From contig MU626427.1 in assembly GCA_025603075.1 (NCBI GenBank), forward strand, positions 1 to 42,136: a DNA stretch of 42,136 bases, read 5' to 3'. How positions within the stretch are numbered: position 1 is the stretch's first letter; each line of letters opens with the position of its first letter. The DNA is from Neoconidiobolus thromboides FSU 785. Lineage: Eukaryota > Entomophthoromycota > Entomophthoromycetes > Entomophthorales > Neoconidiobolaceae. A program made the translations under genes and the position numbers. The notes beneath the pieces were generated by a model, which made no database searches, was not told the origin of the DNA, and saw nothing but the letters and a program-made list of their open reading frames with translations. Positions 1 through 11,703 of this stretch are shown piece by piece.

Positions 1-1474
1 AAATTGAGCACATGAAATAATAGTTTGTTTCTTTTCAATACCAGCAATAAGTACTTTTATTTCAGTTAATGGATTATCAACTTCATTTATTGTACTATCT
101 TTATTATCTGATTTAAATATTATTTCAAATGACATATCAACTAAATTAAGTAAAAGTTCATTTTCTTCTTTTGAAAATTTCACTGGTTTAGGTATTAATT
201 GTAATATTGGATAGTATAATAAAATCAATGAAGTATTAACTAATAATTGGAAATAATTATAAACATTTAATTGAGTGTTCTTGTTTACTATTTTATTATT
301 GTTCAATTCCAAATTTAAACTCATTAATATTGTATTCTGTTGATTAAACTCAGATGATGACAACTTTACCTCTTCATTTTTTATTATTGATATTAACTCT
401 TTTTTTTTGTGTTTAATGTTTAAGGTATGTTGGATAATAAATAAATTAATAGCTACAACCTTCTTAAGAAATATTTGATGTCTTTCATATTTTGTGTTCT
501 CTTCACTTTGTCCAACTTCCAAAAAGCGACATTCTCCAATATTTAAATAAGGTACTAAATCCACTTGATCAATATCAAATTTATATGCTGGAAAGTCAAT
601 TATAGCATTAGAATAAGTGATATACCCTAAGTATAACATATTCCATATATTCTTACCTCTTGTATTATGATGACTTACTTGATCTATACAGTCAATGCTT
701 TTCTCTTTCGAGTTGTAACCCAATACTTCACCCATTCTAACAGCTGAAAAATAGTATCTTTCTACTAATTCAAACTTGGAATGAGATAAAGCTAAATAAC
801 TCAATAAGCTTAAAGCAATTACATTGTTACAACTTGGTATTTGATAAGCTATCGGCAACAATAGTCGAATATTTTTCAGACTGTTAGAATAAATAACTTT
901 ATAACTTGGACTATTTTGTGGTAAAGTAAGTTTTGCTAATAAAGCATAAAAAACATGAGTAAGTAGCCCTTTCTTATCTTTTTGAATGATTTGAAATAAA
1001 GTTTCTTTTTGAAGCCATAAATTATTGGGATCTAGAAGAGTCGGTACCATTTTTAATCCAAATTCTAAAAATTGGGCAAAGTTAAATAAGTTATCAATAG
1101 TAGTATAATTTCGATTGATCATGATCGAACTGCTGGTAGTATTGCATAGTTTTAAATGATAAATTATTTTTGTTTTAAATACTTTTATTCTCTTTATTAA
1201 TTCCATTTGCTCCAATTGATTGTATTCTTTCTTCCTTTTATTATTTGCTAGTTGGTCAATTACCCAGCTTAAATAATCTAGTTGTTTTTAAAGATATTAG
1301 TAAACATTATAATTTATATAGTTAAATACCATAGCTAATCTCATTTAATTGAACGTCATTAATTATGTTAACAGTGTAAATATAATGATTTGTTATCCTT
1401 GTTAATTGTTGTATTTGTTCTTTCATTCGATCTTGTCGACTTCTTATCCGCTTTATTATCACTTTTTCTGTCAT
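1..1474 (-). CDS. Fungal-specific transcription factor-like protein, paralogue A (3' end outside window), two exons
   Basis: Exon 1 is 1474..1330 (48 codons plus one base), an intron of 52 nt occupies 1329..1278 (GTATTT...CTAG), and exon 2 runs from 1277 past the window edge with no stop in frame; 474 codons are visible. The product aligns closely with the neighbour at 2085-3820 along its whole length, and about 88 C-terminal codons are missing here. Exon 1 is basic (KRIRSRQDRMKEQ) and could form a short coiled coil. The middle part has the pattern of the fungal-specific TF domain (LVERYYFSAVRMGEVLGYN, then RGKNIWNMLYLGYITYS). No Zn2Cys6 cluster is seen. The start is supported by alignment with paralogue B and by a TATA box about 60 bp upstream. 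A nuclear regulator is the family role; DNA binding without the cluster is uncertain. Confidence 0.8.
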
Positions 1475-1530
1475 TGGCTAAAATTGCATAGAAGAAATCA
1501 AATGTTTGGAATTGTATTGAAAAAGAAATA

Positions 1531-1541
1531 GTATTTATATA
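1531..1541 (-). promoter_or_regulatory. TATA box of paralogue A
   Basis: The minus strand reads TATATAAATAC about 60 bp upstream of the ATG at 1474. The same spacing is seen before the other genes of this window, which argues that 1474 is the true start and that no zinc-cluster exon lies upstream. Confidence 0.6.
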
Positions 1542-2084
1542 AAGTTAAAGCTTGGGAATATTTAACTTCATTGAATTATGTAAATCAAGTTGCTATTATT
1601 GAATTTAAAAAATAGTTGCAATATTTATACCAATTTAAAATTCAAATTCATCTCAATAAAGGTATGTGTGTTCACATTGTCATCAGGTTACATATTAACA
1701 ATTTTTTTGAACTATGATTGTAATAAATCAGTGTTATACTAGTAATCTCGACTAATTAAATCAACCTTTAGAAGGATATAAAATCTACTTGGTTAGTCGA
1801 ATTTCATTTAGAATAGTTAAAGTTAAAATTTACTAAGCATAAACAAAATCCGTCTGATAACTGTTAAAACAAGAAAATCGATACCAATAATTTTTATAAT
1901 TTAACTAGCTTAAAGGTGTTAATATTTATAATATTTTTTAAATACTTTAATTATAAGTTTACTTATTATCATTATTTAATATTATACTATATCAAAACCA
2001 TACTTATAAATTCTACTCAAATAATTATTATTTATTAAATACATTTCCATTACATCAAAAATAATTTCCAACTCTCATTTATCC
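1542..2084. other. Intergenic space between paralogues A and B
   Basis: A+T-rich sequence between the promoter of A and the stop codon of B. Apart from one small inverted repeat (1748-1800), I see no gene here. Confidence 0.6.
1748..1800. repeat. Short inverted repeat
   Basis: Arms TCGACTAA and TTAGTCGA (8 bp, perfect) are separated by 37 bp. It could be a palindromic protein site or a small fold-back; nothing else identifies it. Confidence 0.4.
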
Positions 2085-3820
2085 TTAATTATTCATTATC
2101 TCTTTGACCTTTTTGATGTATTCTGGTGGCAATTGAAATCTATCCAATGCCCTATCAACCTGCTTTAAATTCAACTTAGCATCACTACGCAAAGTTTTTC
2201 TACCTTCCACTGCCAACTCTTTGACTGCTTTTAAAACAATCAATCCACGCTCCTTTGACTTATTTACCTTATCAACATCAAATGACTTCTTATCATTATT
2301 CGATGCATTAGAAATGATGTTCCAATAAACATAAATTAAGTAACAAAATTGAGAACAGGAAAAAATATTTTGATTCATTTCAAGACCCGCAACAAGTACA
2401 GATACTTCTGATATTAAGTTCGTAATAAAGGTTGTTGTGTTTTCATTATTATCCAATTGGAACATTATTTCAAACGATGTGTTTGCTAAATTATACAAAA
2501 GTCGACTCTCTTCTTCTAAAAAGTCAACCGGTTTAGGGGCTAATAAAATGACTGGATAATACAATGATATAATAGTAGTATCAATTAAAACTTTAAAAAA
2601 CCTATATACATTTAATTGTGTATTTTTATCTACTATATCGTTACTATTCAATTCCATATTACAATTCATTAAAGTTGTACAATATGAATTAAACTCTGAT
2701 AAAGGTAATTTTAACTCCTCATTCTCTATTAAAGTTATAATTGTTTGATTTTCACTTTTGATATTTAAGCTATGTCTCAAATTAGCTAAATTAACAGCTA
2801 CAAGCGAGTTAAAAAATTCAGCATGTTTACTTGATTTTTTTCCCACTTCATTTTGACCAATCTCCAAAAACTCACAATGTTCTGTATTTAAATAGGGAGT
2901 TAAATTGATACTATCTATTTGAAAGTGATAAACTGGGAAATCCAATATAGTGGCGCTATAAGCGATGTATGATAGATATAAGGTATTCCATAAATTTTTA
3001 CCTCTTTTACTGTGAAAAATTAGATTATCTATAGATCCCAAGCGTTCTTCTTCTAAATTATAACCTAATATTTCTGCCATTCTAACAGCTGAAAAAAAAT
3101 ATCTTTCCACCAATCCAAAATTGGAATGAGATAAAGCCAAATGACTCAATAGACTAATAGCTATTATATTGTTATGGGTTGGTGTAGAATATGCTTCTGG
3201 TAATAATAATCGAATGTTTTTTAAGCTATTGGAATAGATAAGTTTATAACTTTGGCTATTTTTTGACAAAGTAAACCTAGCTAATAAAGCAAAGTAAACA
3301 TAAGTAAGCAACTCTTCCCTATTTTTTTTAGTCACTTGTAGTAAAGTATCTTTTCCAAGCCATAAATTACAAGGGTCTAAAAGCCCAGGCATAACTTTTA
3401 ATCCAGTTTCCAAAAATCTACCAAAATCAAATAGGTTGGGGATAAAATTGGTTTCTCGGTTGGTGATGATGGGACTATTGGTAATAAAATATATTTTTAA
3501 ATAATGATCCATTTCGGTTTTAAATACTTCCATTCGGTTTATTGCTTCTATTTCATTTAATTGATTATGTTCTTTTTTCTCTCTACTTTTAATCAATCGA
3601 TGTTTTACCCAGCTCAAATATTCTAGTTATTTTTTCAATGATTATAAATATTATAACTATATATTTACTTACCATAGCTAACTCTATGAAGTTGAGCATC
3701 ATTAATAGTACCAATAAAATTAATATGATTATTGATCGTTATTGCCAATTTTTGCATCTGCTCCTTCATTCGATCATGGTTACTTCTTATCCTTCTCTTA
3801 ACCATCAGTTTACCTATCAT
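2085..3820 (-). CDS. Fungal-specific transcription factor-like protein, paralogue B, two exons
   Basis: Exon 1 is 3820..3673 (49 codons plus one base), the intron is 3672..3623 (50 nt, GTAAGT...CTAG), and exon 2 is 3622..2085; the product is 561 residues. The intron sits at exactly the same codon (SY-G/E-YLSW) as in paralogue A, so the pair arose by tandem duplication. The N-terminus is basic (KRRIRSNHDRMKEQ) with a short helical stretch. The middle carries fungal-TF-domain features (LVERYFFSAVRMAEILGYN, RGKNLWNTLYLSYIAYS, DFPVYHF). The last 35 residues are charged and helical. There is no Zn2Cys6 cluster in this model, although a decayed one may lie upstream at 3931-4017. Likely a nuclear regulator or a DNA-binding-deficient relative; its target pathway cannot be read from the sequence. 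Confidence 0.85.
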
Positions 3821-3930
3821 TAATAATTGTAAGATGAATTATTTTAATCCAAAGTTCAATTTTTTTATGACTTTAATTTAATGCGAAATCACTAATGATG
3901 CATAAAGTGAAAGAAAATGGAAAAACACTT

Positions 3931-4017
3931 TTAACACTTTAAACTGCTTAAAAGACAAAGTAGTAAAAAGGTTATTCTCATATCCCTTACTTTTCTACAT
4001 AACCTCACTAAACTCAT
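3931..4017 (-). pseudogene. Possible decayed Zn2Cys6 exon upstream of paralogue B
   Basis: A 28-codon frame begins at an ATG just downstream of a TATA box and reads LCRKVRDMR...C-x6-C. This resembles a zinc binuclear cluster (C-x2-C-R-x-R-K-x-x-C-D ... C-x6-C) that has lost two residues and three of its six cysteines, and it ends in TAA. It lies where a zinc cluster would be expected, in front of the fungal-TF-domain gene. The match is short and could be chance. Confidence 0.25.
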
Positions 4018-4020
4018 TTT

Positions 4021-4031
4021 CCTTTTATATA
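4021..4031 (-). promoter_or_regulatory. TATA box upstream of paralogue B
   Basis: The minus strand reads TATATAAAAGG, about 200 bp before the ATG at 3820 but only a few bases before the ATG of the decayed frame at 4017. The long distance from 3820 suggests a long leader, or an ancestral first exon that has decayed. Confidence 0.4.
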
Positions 4032-6175
4032 TTCTAAAACAAAACGTATGGAAACCTTTGCTTCTTTAAGATTTTTTTTAAAAGTCATTCTTTAATTGTT
4101 TTATTCAACTTTGAACTTGGGCACATAAAATTCTCCAAATTGAAATTTTTTATTTATACACTTGATAAAGTTCTTAAAACATTCGCACAGTTATTAAAAT
4201 TGAAATAAAATGACATTTATAGAGATTTAAACTATAAAAATTCATTTTCACTTTAAACAGGTTTTTAAACTTTTTGAACAAATAGGTATATTAATATAGT
4301 ATTTAAACCTTTCTTTTTAAACAAAATCAATCACTTTGTTGCTCTTTGAATCTTGGTATTAAATAACAAGTTTTATTTATCGAACAGTTATCGTTTTTGT
4401 AACTTCAATGTAATCATTATAATTATCTTGAGGCTTATGTTATGATTTAGTATAAGAATGGATTTATAATAACCTACCAATTCTTAAGCATAATAAATAA
4501 AGAATAATGACACTTTTTTATATCTCAGCGTATTAAATTATTTCTTAATATTATTCTATAGTAAAAGTTTGATATAATTACAAAAGGATTAAGGATTGAC
4601 AACAGGTACTTTTACTTAAAGTTTGCGAACTATTACTTTAAAAAGTTTCTTCTTTTATTCTATACTTTTACAGAATACTAAAAATCGAGATTAAATCATC
4701 ATAGCGAATTTTTATTTGTTGAATTTTATTGTTGAAAATGTATAACTCTTAAAACAAACACTCTGTTAAAAGATTATAGTTAAATGAAGACTAATAATTA
4801 TTAATAGATTTATCCCATCTTGGCTATTGTTACTACAAATTATTTAATAATTGCATAATAGTAATTAAATAAAATATTAGAAATTTAGATAGTTTTCATT
4901 TTATTATTAGGCTTATTTTTTTTGCGCTTCTGAAACCCAATTTTAAGAACTTAATGGAAAAATTATATAATAGGTAACTACTTAAAAAGATTGTGACCTT
5001 TTATTATTGAGATTATTAATCAACACAATGAAAATTTATACAATAATAATTAATGAACCTTGAGAAAGTGCACTAAACATTTTATTATTATTATAATCTT
5101 ACTAATTTGATAACTTGATATATTAAACGTTAATAGTATTTTATTAATATTAATATCGCAAATACAGAATAGAATATCAAACTAAAATATAAAGGCAATT
5201 CAAATTTACAAATGAACCTTTTAAGAACTTTATGAAATTTTAAAAGGAGATTAAAATAAATTTAATTATCTTAGTCATCATATAGGGCAACTAATTTTAG
5301 TATTTTCATAAGCATAAGCAAACATTAAAAGTAAAGGTTTTTGATCAAAATATTGAACTTAATTGCCCTATATGATGATTAAAATAAGCTACCAGCTTAA
5401 ATTTAGCAAAGGTGGAGAATAGTAGTTTTTTTAATAGATTAGGATACTATTGTCATTTTTTAGATATTAATTTGGTAAACTCGATATTGTATAACCTAAC
5501 AATTAAGAAAATATTTTCCAATTGTAGTAGTTGTATTTTGTTAAATAACGGTTCTTAAACCACTTTAATATCACTATTAAATTTGAAGATTTGTCCACCA
5601 ATATCATTTGATCTTATTAATAACACATTGAAATGAATACAAAGAAACTTGTACAATCTGAAATTGAAATCCTTCAAATTAAAAAATATAATAACAATTA
5701 AATAAAATGTGTTTTATATTATAAACTAAAATAACTAAAGTAAAACTTTAATAAAATAACAAAACTGTAGTTAACATCTGTTCTTTAATTACAAAACACT
5801 ATTATTATTTGTGGCCAAATCTATTGATAAGGAACTTAGAAAAGATTCAATTTTCCATATTTGGCATCTCATCTACGCTATAATTACATAATTTAACAAG
5901 ATTTAATCAATTTATTAAGAACTTTAAGACAGTTACTTTATTTTGAGCTTAAAATAGAAGGTTGAATGCTTAGCACTTGTTTGTTGAAAAGAACATTTTA
6001 TTATTTAGTTAATGGATAAATTTTTCACATAAAATGATTGGATATAGTAGAATTTAAAGCTCGTTTTAATTCGTTCTGTGACAAATATTTTATTTATAGA
6101 AGTGAGACTCATTAATTTTATTTGTTCTTTAATAAAAAAGTTATTAATTAAAGTTGAAGTTTTCTTTGTTGAAAG
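4032..6175. other. Gene-free A+T-rich spacer
   Basis: No frame with coding character is seen on either strand. The only clear structure is the inverted repeat at 5273-5380. Confidence 0.6.
5273..5380. repeat. Fold-back element with 20-bp arms
   Basis: Left arm 5273-5292 and right arm 5361-5380 are inverted copies with two mismatches; the core TCATCATATAGGGCAA is perfect over 16 bp. Total length is 108 bp with a 68-bp centre. No clear target duplication flanks it. It differs from the abundant GGGGATG family of this window, so it may be a single copy of another miniature element. Confidence 0.6.
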
Positions 6176-6183
6176 TATAAATA
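6176..6183 (+). promoter_or_regulatory. TATA box of the 6233 gene
   Basis: TATAAATA lies about 55 bp upstream of the ATG, the spacing typical of this gene family. Confidence 0.6.
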
Positions 6184-6232
6184 CAACAATCATTTCTCTA
6201 AAAAAATAAATTAAATTAAATTAAATTGAATC

Positions 6233-7282
6233 ATGATAAATTCGGATAACAGTGACAGGCAAGATGTTTTAGATAAACCTACTAGACAACGTAAGGTGCT
6301 CGATATTAAAACCAAAAAGAGTATAATTGAATTGTCAAAACAAGGTTTAAGTCATCAAACAATTGCCACCAGGTATAGTATTGGAAGGAGTACAGTTACC
6401 AAGATTTTGTTAAATAAGGAGCATATCCTTGAAAATAGTATCGAACACTTCCATGACTTTCGCAAAAGGATAAGAAAGACAGTGTATGATGGTTTAGAGA
6501 CCGAGCTCTTTAAATGGTGTACTGAAGGCGTTTCTATTCCTAATCATAAGGTTTATTATTCCTGCAGTAATCGAAATGAAAAGCGTAACGTTCTTAATCC
6601 CAACATTATTAATGTTCGTGAAGGTGTTGATAAAGATATGATCTTATGGAAGGCCGAGTGTCTAGCTAAAGACATGAATTTGAATGATTTTGTTGCTAAT
6701 AATACTTGGCTTGGGAAGTTTAAAAGGAAGTATTACCTTAACTTCAAAACTGCTAAAAGGCGAACCTACTTAAATGACGGCTTTTCTATTAAGGAATTGA
6801 CTAAGGAATGTAACCCTATTGCTTATCGTCCACCCACCGAAATTCAATCACGTAAAGTTTTAGTTAAAAGCAATGTGCCTCAAAATGTGGACTTATTTAA
6901 TTTATCTAAAGATTATAAAACTAAAAATAGTTCCTTCAGTGTTAGCAATTTATTAAACCCAGCCATTCCTGTATTGAAAGTAGGAGCTTCTAATGATAAA
7001 GTAGATGATGCGAGTGAGGTATCGCCTCCTGAATCTGGAACTTCTTCAGCTCAATCAGCTCCTGTCTTTGAACCTAAACATAGTCCCGAGGTTATTATTC
7101 ATACTGCTTTAATAGAGAAGCGCAAATTAGGGGGCTTAGTAGATAATGAACATAGCCAAAAAAGAAAACCTATTCATAGAACCGAGGAAGACTTTCTTAA
7201 AAACTTTTTCCCAACAAATGTAGAATCAAAATCAAAGTCTGTAGTAACTCCTGAAGCTAAAAATAGAAACATGTTTTATTAA
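6233..7282 (+). CDS. CENP-B/pogo-type helix-turn-helix protein 1 (no transposase domain)
   Basis: 349 residues, single exon. Residues 19-68 are a CENP-B N-terminal/pogo-type helix-turn-helix (RKVLDIKTKKSIIEL, then IGRSTVTKILLNK). Residues 86-172 form the second, Tc5/CENP-B-type helix-turn-helix (LETELFKWCTEG ... TWLGKFKRKY), with about 20 extra residues compared with its paralogues. SNVPQ follows at 213-217. The tail is longer than in the other five, with Ser/Pro-rich and basic stretches rather than aromatic ones. No DDE/D domain is present here or downstream. Known relatives bind DNA (CENP-B, pogo and Tigger transposases, fission-yeast Abp1/Cbh). A role as a domesticated DNA-binding or chromatin protein is inferred; its target is unknown. 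Confidence 0.8.
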   Translation: MINSDNSDRQDVLDKPTRQRKVLDIKTKKSIIELSKQGLSHQTIATRYSIGRSTVTKILLNKEHILENSIEHFHDFRKRIRKTVYDGLETELFKWCTEGVSIPNHKVYYSCSNRNEKRNVLNPNIINVREGVDKDMILWKAECLAKDMNLNDFVANNTWLGKFKRKYYLNFKTAKRRTYLNDGFSIKELTKECNPIAYRPPTEIQSRKVLVKSNVPQNVDLFNLSKDYKTKNSSFSVSNLLNPAIPVLKVGASNDKVDDASEVSPPESGTSSAQSAPVFEPKHSPEVIIHTALIEKRKLGGLVDNEHSQKRKPIHRTEEDFLKNFFPTNVESKSKSVVTPEAKNRNMFY

Positions 7283-8232
7283 TTATCTTACTATTTTATG
7301 GTCAAAATCTCTAACAATAAAATAATAATATTTTTTTAATGTGTTTTGATATTAACTTTTAAAATTTCTTAGCTTAACATGCTAAATAAAAAGCCACAAT
7401 TATTCACTAAAAAATTTATTTTTCCACTTGTGAATTAAGTGCTACGAAAGCCTCGGAAAACTCGGAAAATATCACCGTATAGAACATAGCTATCACATTT
7501 GGGACGTTTATTTTATGTTCTATTAAAATTTCTTTTTAAAATTCCTTATGGTAATAAGAATGTTAAATATTCTATGTAAAGGATTAAATAGCAAAGATTT
7601 GATATCTTAATATTATTCATATCAATATTGTTAAAAAATCTTTACAATAGCTATAAATAACTTATTAATTGGTTGTAGTATAAAGTAAGTAAGTACAACG
7701 TTTTAATTTATTTAATTTAGTAAATGACAAATATCAAATTACTATCTGTAATAATAGAAGAAGCCATAATATTGTATAAAAATAAATGTTACTATTCATT
7801 AACTTTATGAATTTAAAATAGCACCATTTTTTTATTGCCAAGTTTTAACTCAAACCCTTCTAAAAGAAAAGTATTCTAATAACTGAAGTCATCACATTGT
7901 TTTCCTTTGCCTAAATTAGATAATACAGTTTATTCATATTGAATAATTGATGGTTTAGATTATAGAGGTTAATATATGGTGCAGATAAAGTAAGCTCATA
8001 ATTTTTAGAAATTACAATATATTCACCATTTTTTTGTCGTTTGTGATTAAAATTTTATTAGTAAGCTAAACTCTATTGTCACATTTGAACTCTAGCAACA
8101 GCAGGCACTACGTTATTATAACGTTTCTATAAATTTATAAATTTAGTTTTATACTATATTTTATACTATAACCTATAAAGTCTATTTTTCGAGCTTTGTT
8201 TATATAAAATAGTAATTCTTAAAAAGGCGACT

Positions 8233-8271
8233 TTTAAAAATAGAAAAGTGATGAAACTAAAAAACACCCTC
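8233..8271 (+). mobile_element. Right-end fragment of the GGGGATG miniature element
   Basis: About 40 bp match the right half of the family (A-rich block, GTGATGAAACTAAAAAACACCCTC) and end at ATTT. The left half is missing. Confidence 0.5.
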
Positions 8272-9365
8272 ATTTTATTTAACCTTGAAAAATGAAAATT
8301 AACAATAATTGTTATTTTTCATCTGGCATTTTATTACACAGTAATAAATTTGTACTTGTAATAAAGTAAAGCATTTGCTAGGATCATTTATTGAAATATA
8401 TACTACTATAACATATTCTTTCTTAGTTTTATAGTTCAAATAGTAGTTTAATTTAATAATTAAATTAAAGTTAATATCATTTGCTGATTACTTAATACTA
8501 ACTAAATTATTATGATATCGATGGAATCCCTATTCTTTTTAATAAGGAACAAATTTTTATAGTATTAAATATAAATAAAAACAAAATTTAATGATATGCA
8601 ATAGCCTTAAAAACATTAAATTATAAACTCTATTAGAAATTATTAAGTCATGTACTGGCTTAAATAAAATTAGATTTTAACCTAATTTTTTATATTCACT
8701 TAATTATAAAAATAGTTTAATTCAAATATATTTTTAACAGTAACACACCTGCCTGTAAGGGTCCAAGATTTTTTTAAAGGCACTTTATGTAATATTACTA
8801 TAAACATATCAAATTTAAGATTAAAATCGTTATAATAATGCCTTACTTTTTTAATAAAATAATACTTTTAATTATAATAAAAGTGGTTATATTATTTTTA
8901 TTCGACACTCTATACTATTTCACTCTTTATACATTTTTTGCCTATCATATATGAGAGTGTATTGTCGGTGACTTTTAACATTACCGTTATTCGCTATAAT
9001 AACTTATTTATAAAATTCATAAATCTGATAGATTACTAGATTACATAAATATTTTCAACATTGTATAATATATTGGATCTAATATTTCAAGCATTTTAAT
9101 GTTTACATCTTACTGGAATGTTAAATAACTATTCTTTGTTGATACTAGAAAGCTTTCACTTAGATGCTTTGGGTATATTTTACTTAAAATAAGTAAAGTG
9201 AAAACTTTAATTTATTAATTGTATTCTTCATTGTGTATTTGTTTAATAGCAATTATAAATACATGATTGTTACTTAAACACTTGGTTAAATAATTGTTAT
9301 ATAACAAAATTCTTTTGGCTTATACTTAAAAAGGATAAAACAAAATAAAATAAATTATTTCCGTA

Positions 9366-9419
9366 TGCGGATTTTTTAAAAACTTAGAATTCAACATTTC
9401 TAATACTCTGTAATCCGCA
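9366..9419. repeat. Short inverted repeat TGCGGATT/AATCCGCA
   Basis: Perfect 8-bp arms around a 38-bp centre. The word GCGGAT or ATCCGC recurs near 10040 and 17153, which could be chance. Confidence 0.35.
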
Positions 9420-10348
9420 ATTAATACTTGTTTTTAACATTCTTCTCTTTTTCCAGCTTATTAGATCCTCATAAAAAAATAGAAACTCTATCTCCAATAA
9501 CATCAATATAAAGTTATTAAAAATAAAATTTTTGCCACCCAAAAAAACACCCTGCATGATAACTACTTAAATTTACACTGGATAACTATTCATTTAAGAG
9601 AATTTCATAATTCCAAGCCTTAAATTTACTAAACAATATAAATTATTAATATAAAAGCTATCAGTATATAAAGCACATTTGAACTTAAACAGTTGTAATA
9701 CATTTCGATATCAAGCTTTATGTTTTTTCGGGTAAAAACGGCTTCTAAATAAGAATTTTGTATTACAGGAATAGCATTTATAATTTAAAAATAGCAAAAA
9801 ATTCATAGAATTATCATCACATCGAATAATAGAATTTTTGATTTATTATTTTGAAATTATATCCAACATGATTACAGGTTGTAAAATTATTTAAAGCCAA
9901 TGATATTAAAGTAAAGGAAGTATCTAAATTTGTACTTGTGATTTTTACCTCTAAGTAACAACTAACGTCTTTTTCTATTCAAATAGATTTTCTAAAGCTT
10001 TCGAAATACAATCGTCACATACCTTTATTTATTGTAATGCGGATATTTATAGCATCGAAAACATTTAATCTAAAAGATATACCCAGATTTACATTTTATT
10101 TTAAATAAAGCATCACCAGAAAACGTGAGGTCACTTAAATGGTAGAAACATTTTAGTCTAGTAAACAGTGATTGGTAATTGTAGAATAGATTTTTTTACC
10201 ATTGAATTAAAAAGATGCGTAGATTCTAAATTAAGAACTAATTTATTTCAAAATAACCATTTTTATAGCTACAAAACAGCTAAGTTCCACAAGATTTATT
10301 ACATTTATTGCTCATTTCCATTGGTATCACCATAGTTCCATTTCAAAA

Positions 10349-10357
10349 TTATATAAA
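10349..10357 (+). promoter_or_regulatory. TATA box of the 10398 gene
   Basis: TTATATAAA lies about 45 bp upstream of the ATG at 10398. Confidence 0.6.
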
Positions 10358-10397
10358 CGCATCAAAATACAAAATACTCATAAATAATTAATTTAAG

Positions 10398-11162
10398 ATG
10401 AATTCAACTGATAATATGATAAACAAGGGGGAGAAAACGAGGAATCGCAAGGTGGTAAACCTTAATGTTAAAAGAGCCATTATTCAACTTGGAGAAGAAG
10501 GTTTAAGTCATAAAGCTATAGCTGAGAGGTTTGAAATAGGAAGAAGTACTGTTACCAAAATATTGCTACGTAAAGAAATTATCTTAAAGAGCGATTCAAA
10601 TGAAAATAGTATAATAGAATGTAATAAACCAAGGATATTAAATGAACTCGAATCATTGTTATTTCAATGGTGTACTGGTGAAGGTGAAATCAAATCAGAC
10701 GGAGCCATTTATATCAATAAAAATGTTACTCGTAAATCTATACTCAACAAAGCTAAAGATATAGCTAATGACATGAACTTATCAAACTTCCCGGCTAGTT
10801 TATCATGGTTCAAGGGTTTTGTTGGTAGATACAATATTGTTTTACCAACAAAACAAAAAAGTATTCTAGTTGTTAAAAGTAACGTCCCTGAAGATTATGT
10901 TTTGGGAGGCAAAATAAACTCAAGTATCCCTTTAAGTGTTAGTACACCTCAAGAATATCATTCGATTGCTTCCAGCTTTCCTATGATGTCTAGCGCTTTT
11001 CAAAACTATTCAGAGATTAGTTATAATATTCCTATGAGACCTATTGTAAGTTTTGATTCAAGGCCTAACAACCCATATGGAAATTTTCGCCCTAATGACT
11101 ATGGACTAAATCGTTATAGGGAAAACTCTAGTCATTCTTCAGATTACATTTACTTTCACTAA
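10398..11162 (+). CDS. CENP-B/pogo-type helix-turn-helix protein 2 (no transposase domain)
   Basis: 254 residues, single exon. First helix-turn-helix at residues 16-63 (RKVVNLNVKRAIIQL ... IGRSTVTKILLRK). Second helix-turn-helix at 82-147, the best match of the six to the classical Tc5/CENP-B pattern: LESLLFQWCTG, then FPASLSWFKGFVGRYNI. SNVPE at 161-165 follows directly. The remaining 90 residues are rich in Ser, Asn, Pro and Tyr and end in YIYFH, typical of a disordered activation-type tail. There is no DDE domain in this frame or in the downstream kilobases. Sequence-specific DNA binding is expected from the family; regulatory function is inferred. Confidence 0.82.
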   Translation: MNSTDNMINKGEKTRNRKVVNLNVKRAIIQLGEEGLSHKAIAERFEIGRSTVTKILLRKEIILKSDSNENSIIECNKPRILNELESLLFQWCTGEGEIKSDGAIYINKNVTRKSILNKAKDIANDMNLSNFPASLSWFKGFVGRYNIVLPTKQKSILVVKSNVPEDYVLGGKINSSIPLSVSTPQEYHSIASSFPMMSSAFQNYSEISYNIPMRPIVSFDSRPNNPYGNFRPNDYGLNRYRENSSHSSDYIYFH

Positions 11163-11703
11163 TGTAGCCTTAGATATATTTATTTCATTTTCGATAATTT
11201 TGATGTAGTTTAATAGCAAATAAATAACTTTTCAGTTTTAATGCATTTATTTCTATTTTCTCTGTAGTTCAAACTAAGTACTTATTCTATATTAGTTCAT
11301 AATATTTCACAAAATATATTGTTTGTTCCTTAAATATGATGCTTTGTCATTTTAATATAATCAATTTATAAAATAGGAAATGTGAATATTTATAAATTTG
11401 TATTTCCGGAAAATAGATAAGCACGAATATTTTTATTGATGTGTTCATTTTATAACTAAAACGTGATTTTATATAAACAGTCATTTCGTTTTGTTTATTC
11501 TTATTTAGTTTGTAATAACAAAGTATTGATAACTAATATAATATATAAAAATGTATTTTTTGATTTCATTTTCTGTCCATTTCTAAGCACTATTAACTAG
11601 AAAAATTATTAATAGAGTTTTTAAAAGAAAAAGACATGGCTAAATATATTATTTAATTTATCCTATACATTTTTTAAATTATGAAGAAAAATTAAGCAGG
11701 TTT
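11163..11703. other. Spacer after the 10398 gene
   Basis: A+T-rich sequence without a gene; contains the degenerate miniature element at 11550-11638. Confidence 0.5.
11550..11638 (-). mobile_element. Degenerate copy of the GGGGATG miniature element
   Basis: The order of blocks (TTTTTTGATTTCATT, CCATTTCTAAGCACTATT, AAAAATTATTA) matches minus-oriented copies elsewhere, but both ends have drifted and no target duplication is visible. Probably the oldest near-complete insertion in the window. Confidence 0.55.

Larger units (their letters stand above)
7283..10348. other. Gene-free spacer
   Basis: About 3 kb of A+T-rich DNA with no convincing frame. It holds a truncated miniature element (8233-8271) and a small inverted repeat (9366-9419). 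Confidence 0.55.

Noticed and set aside
8941-8985. ATATGAGAGTGTATTGTC as a further miniature element start
   Set aside because: Similarity stops after about 12 bases; likely chance.
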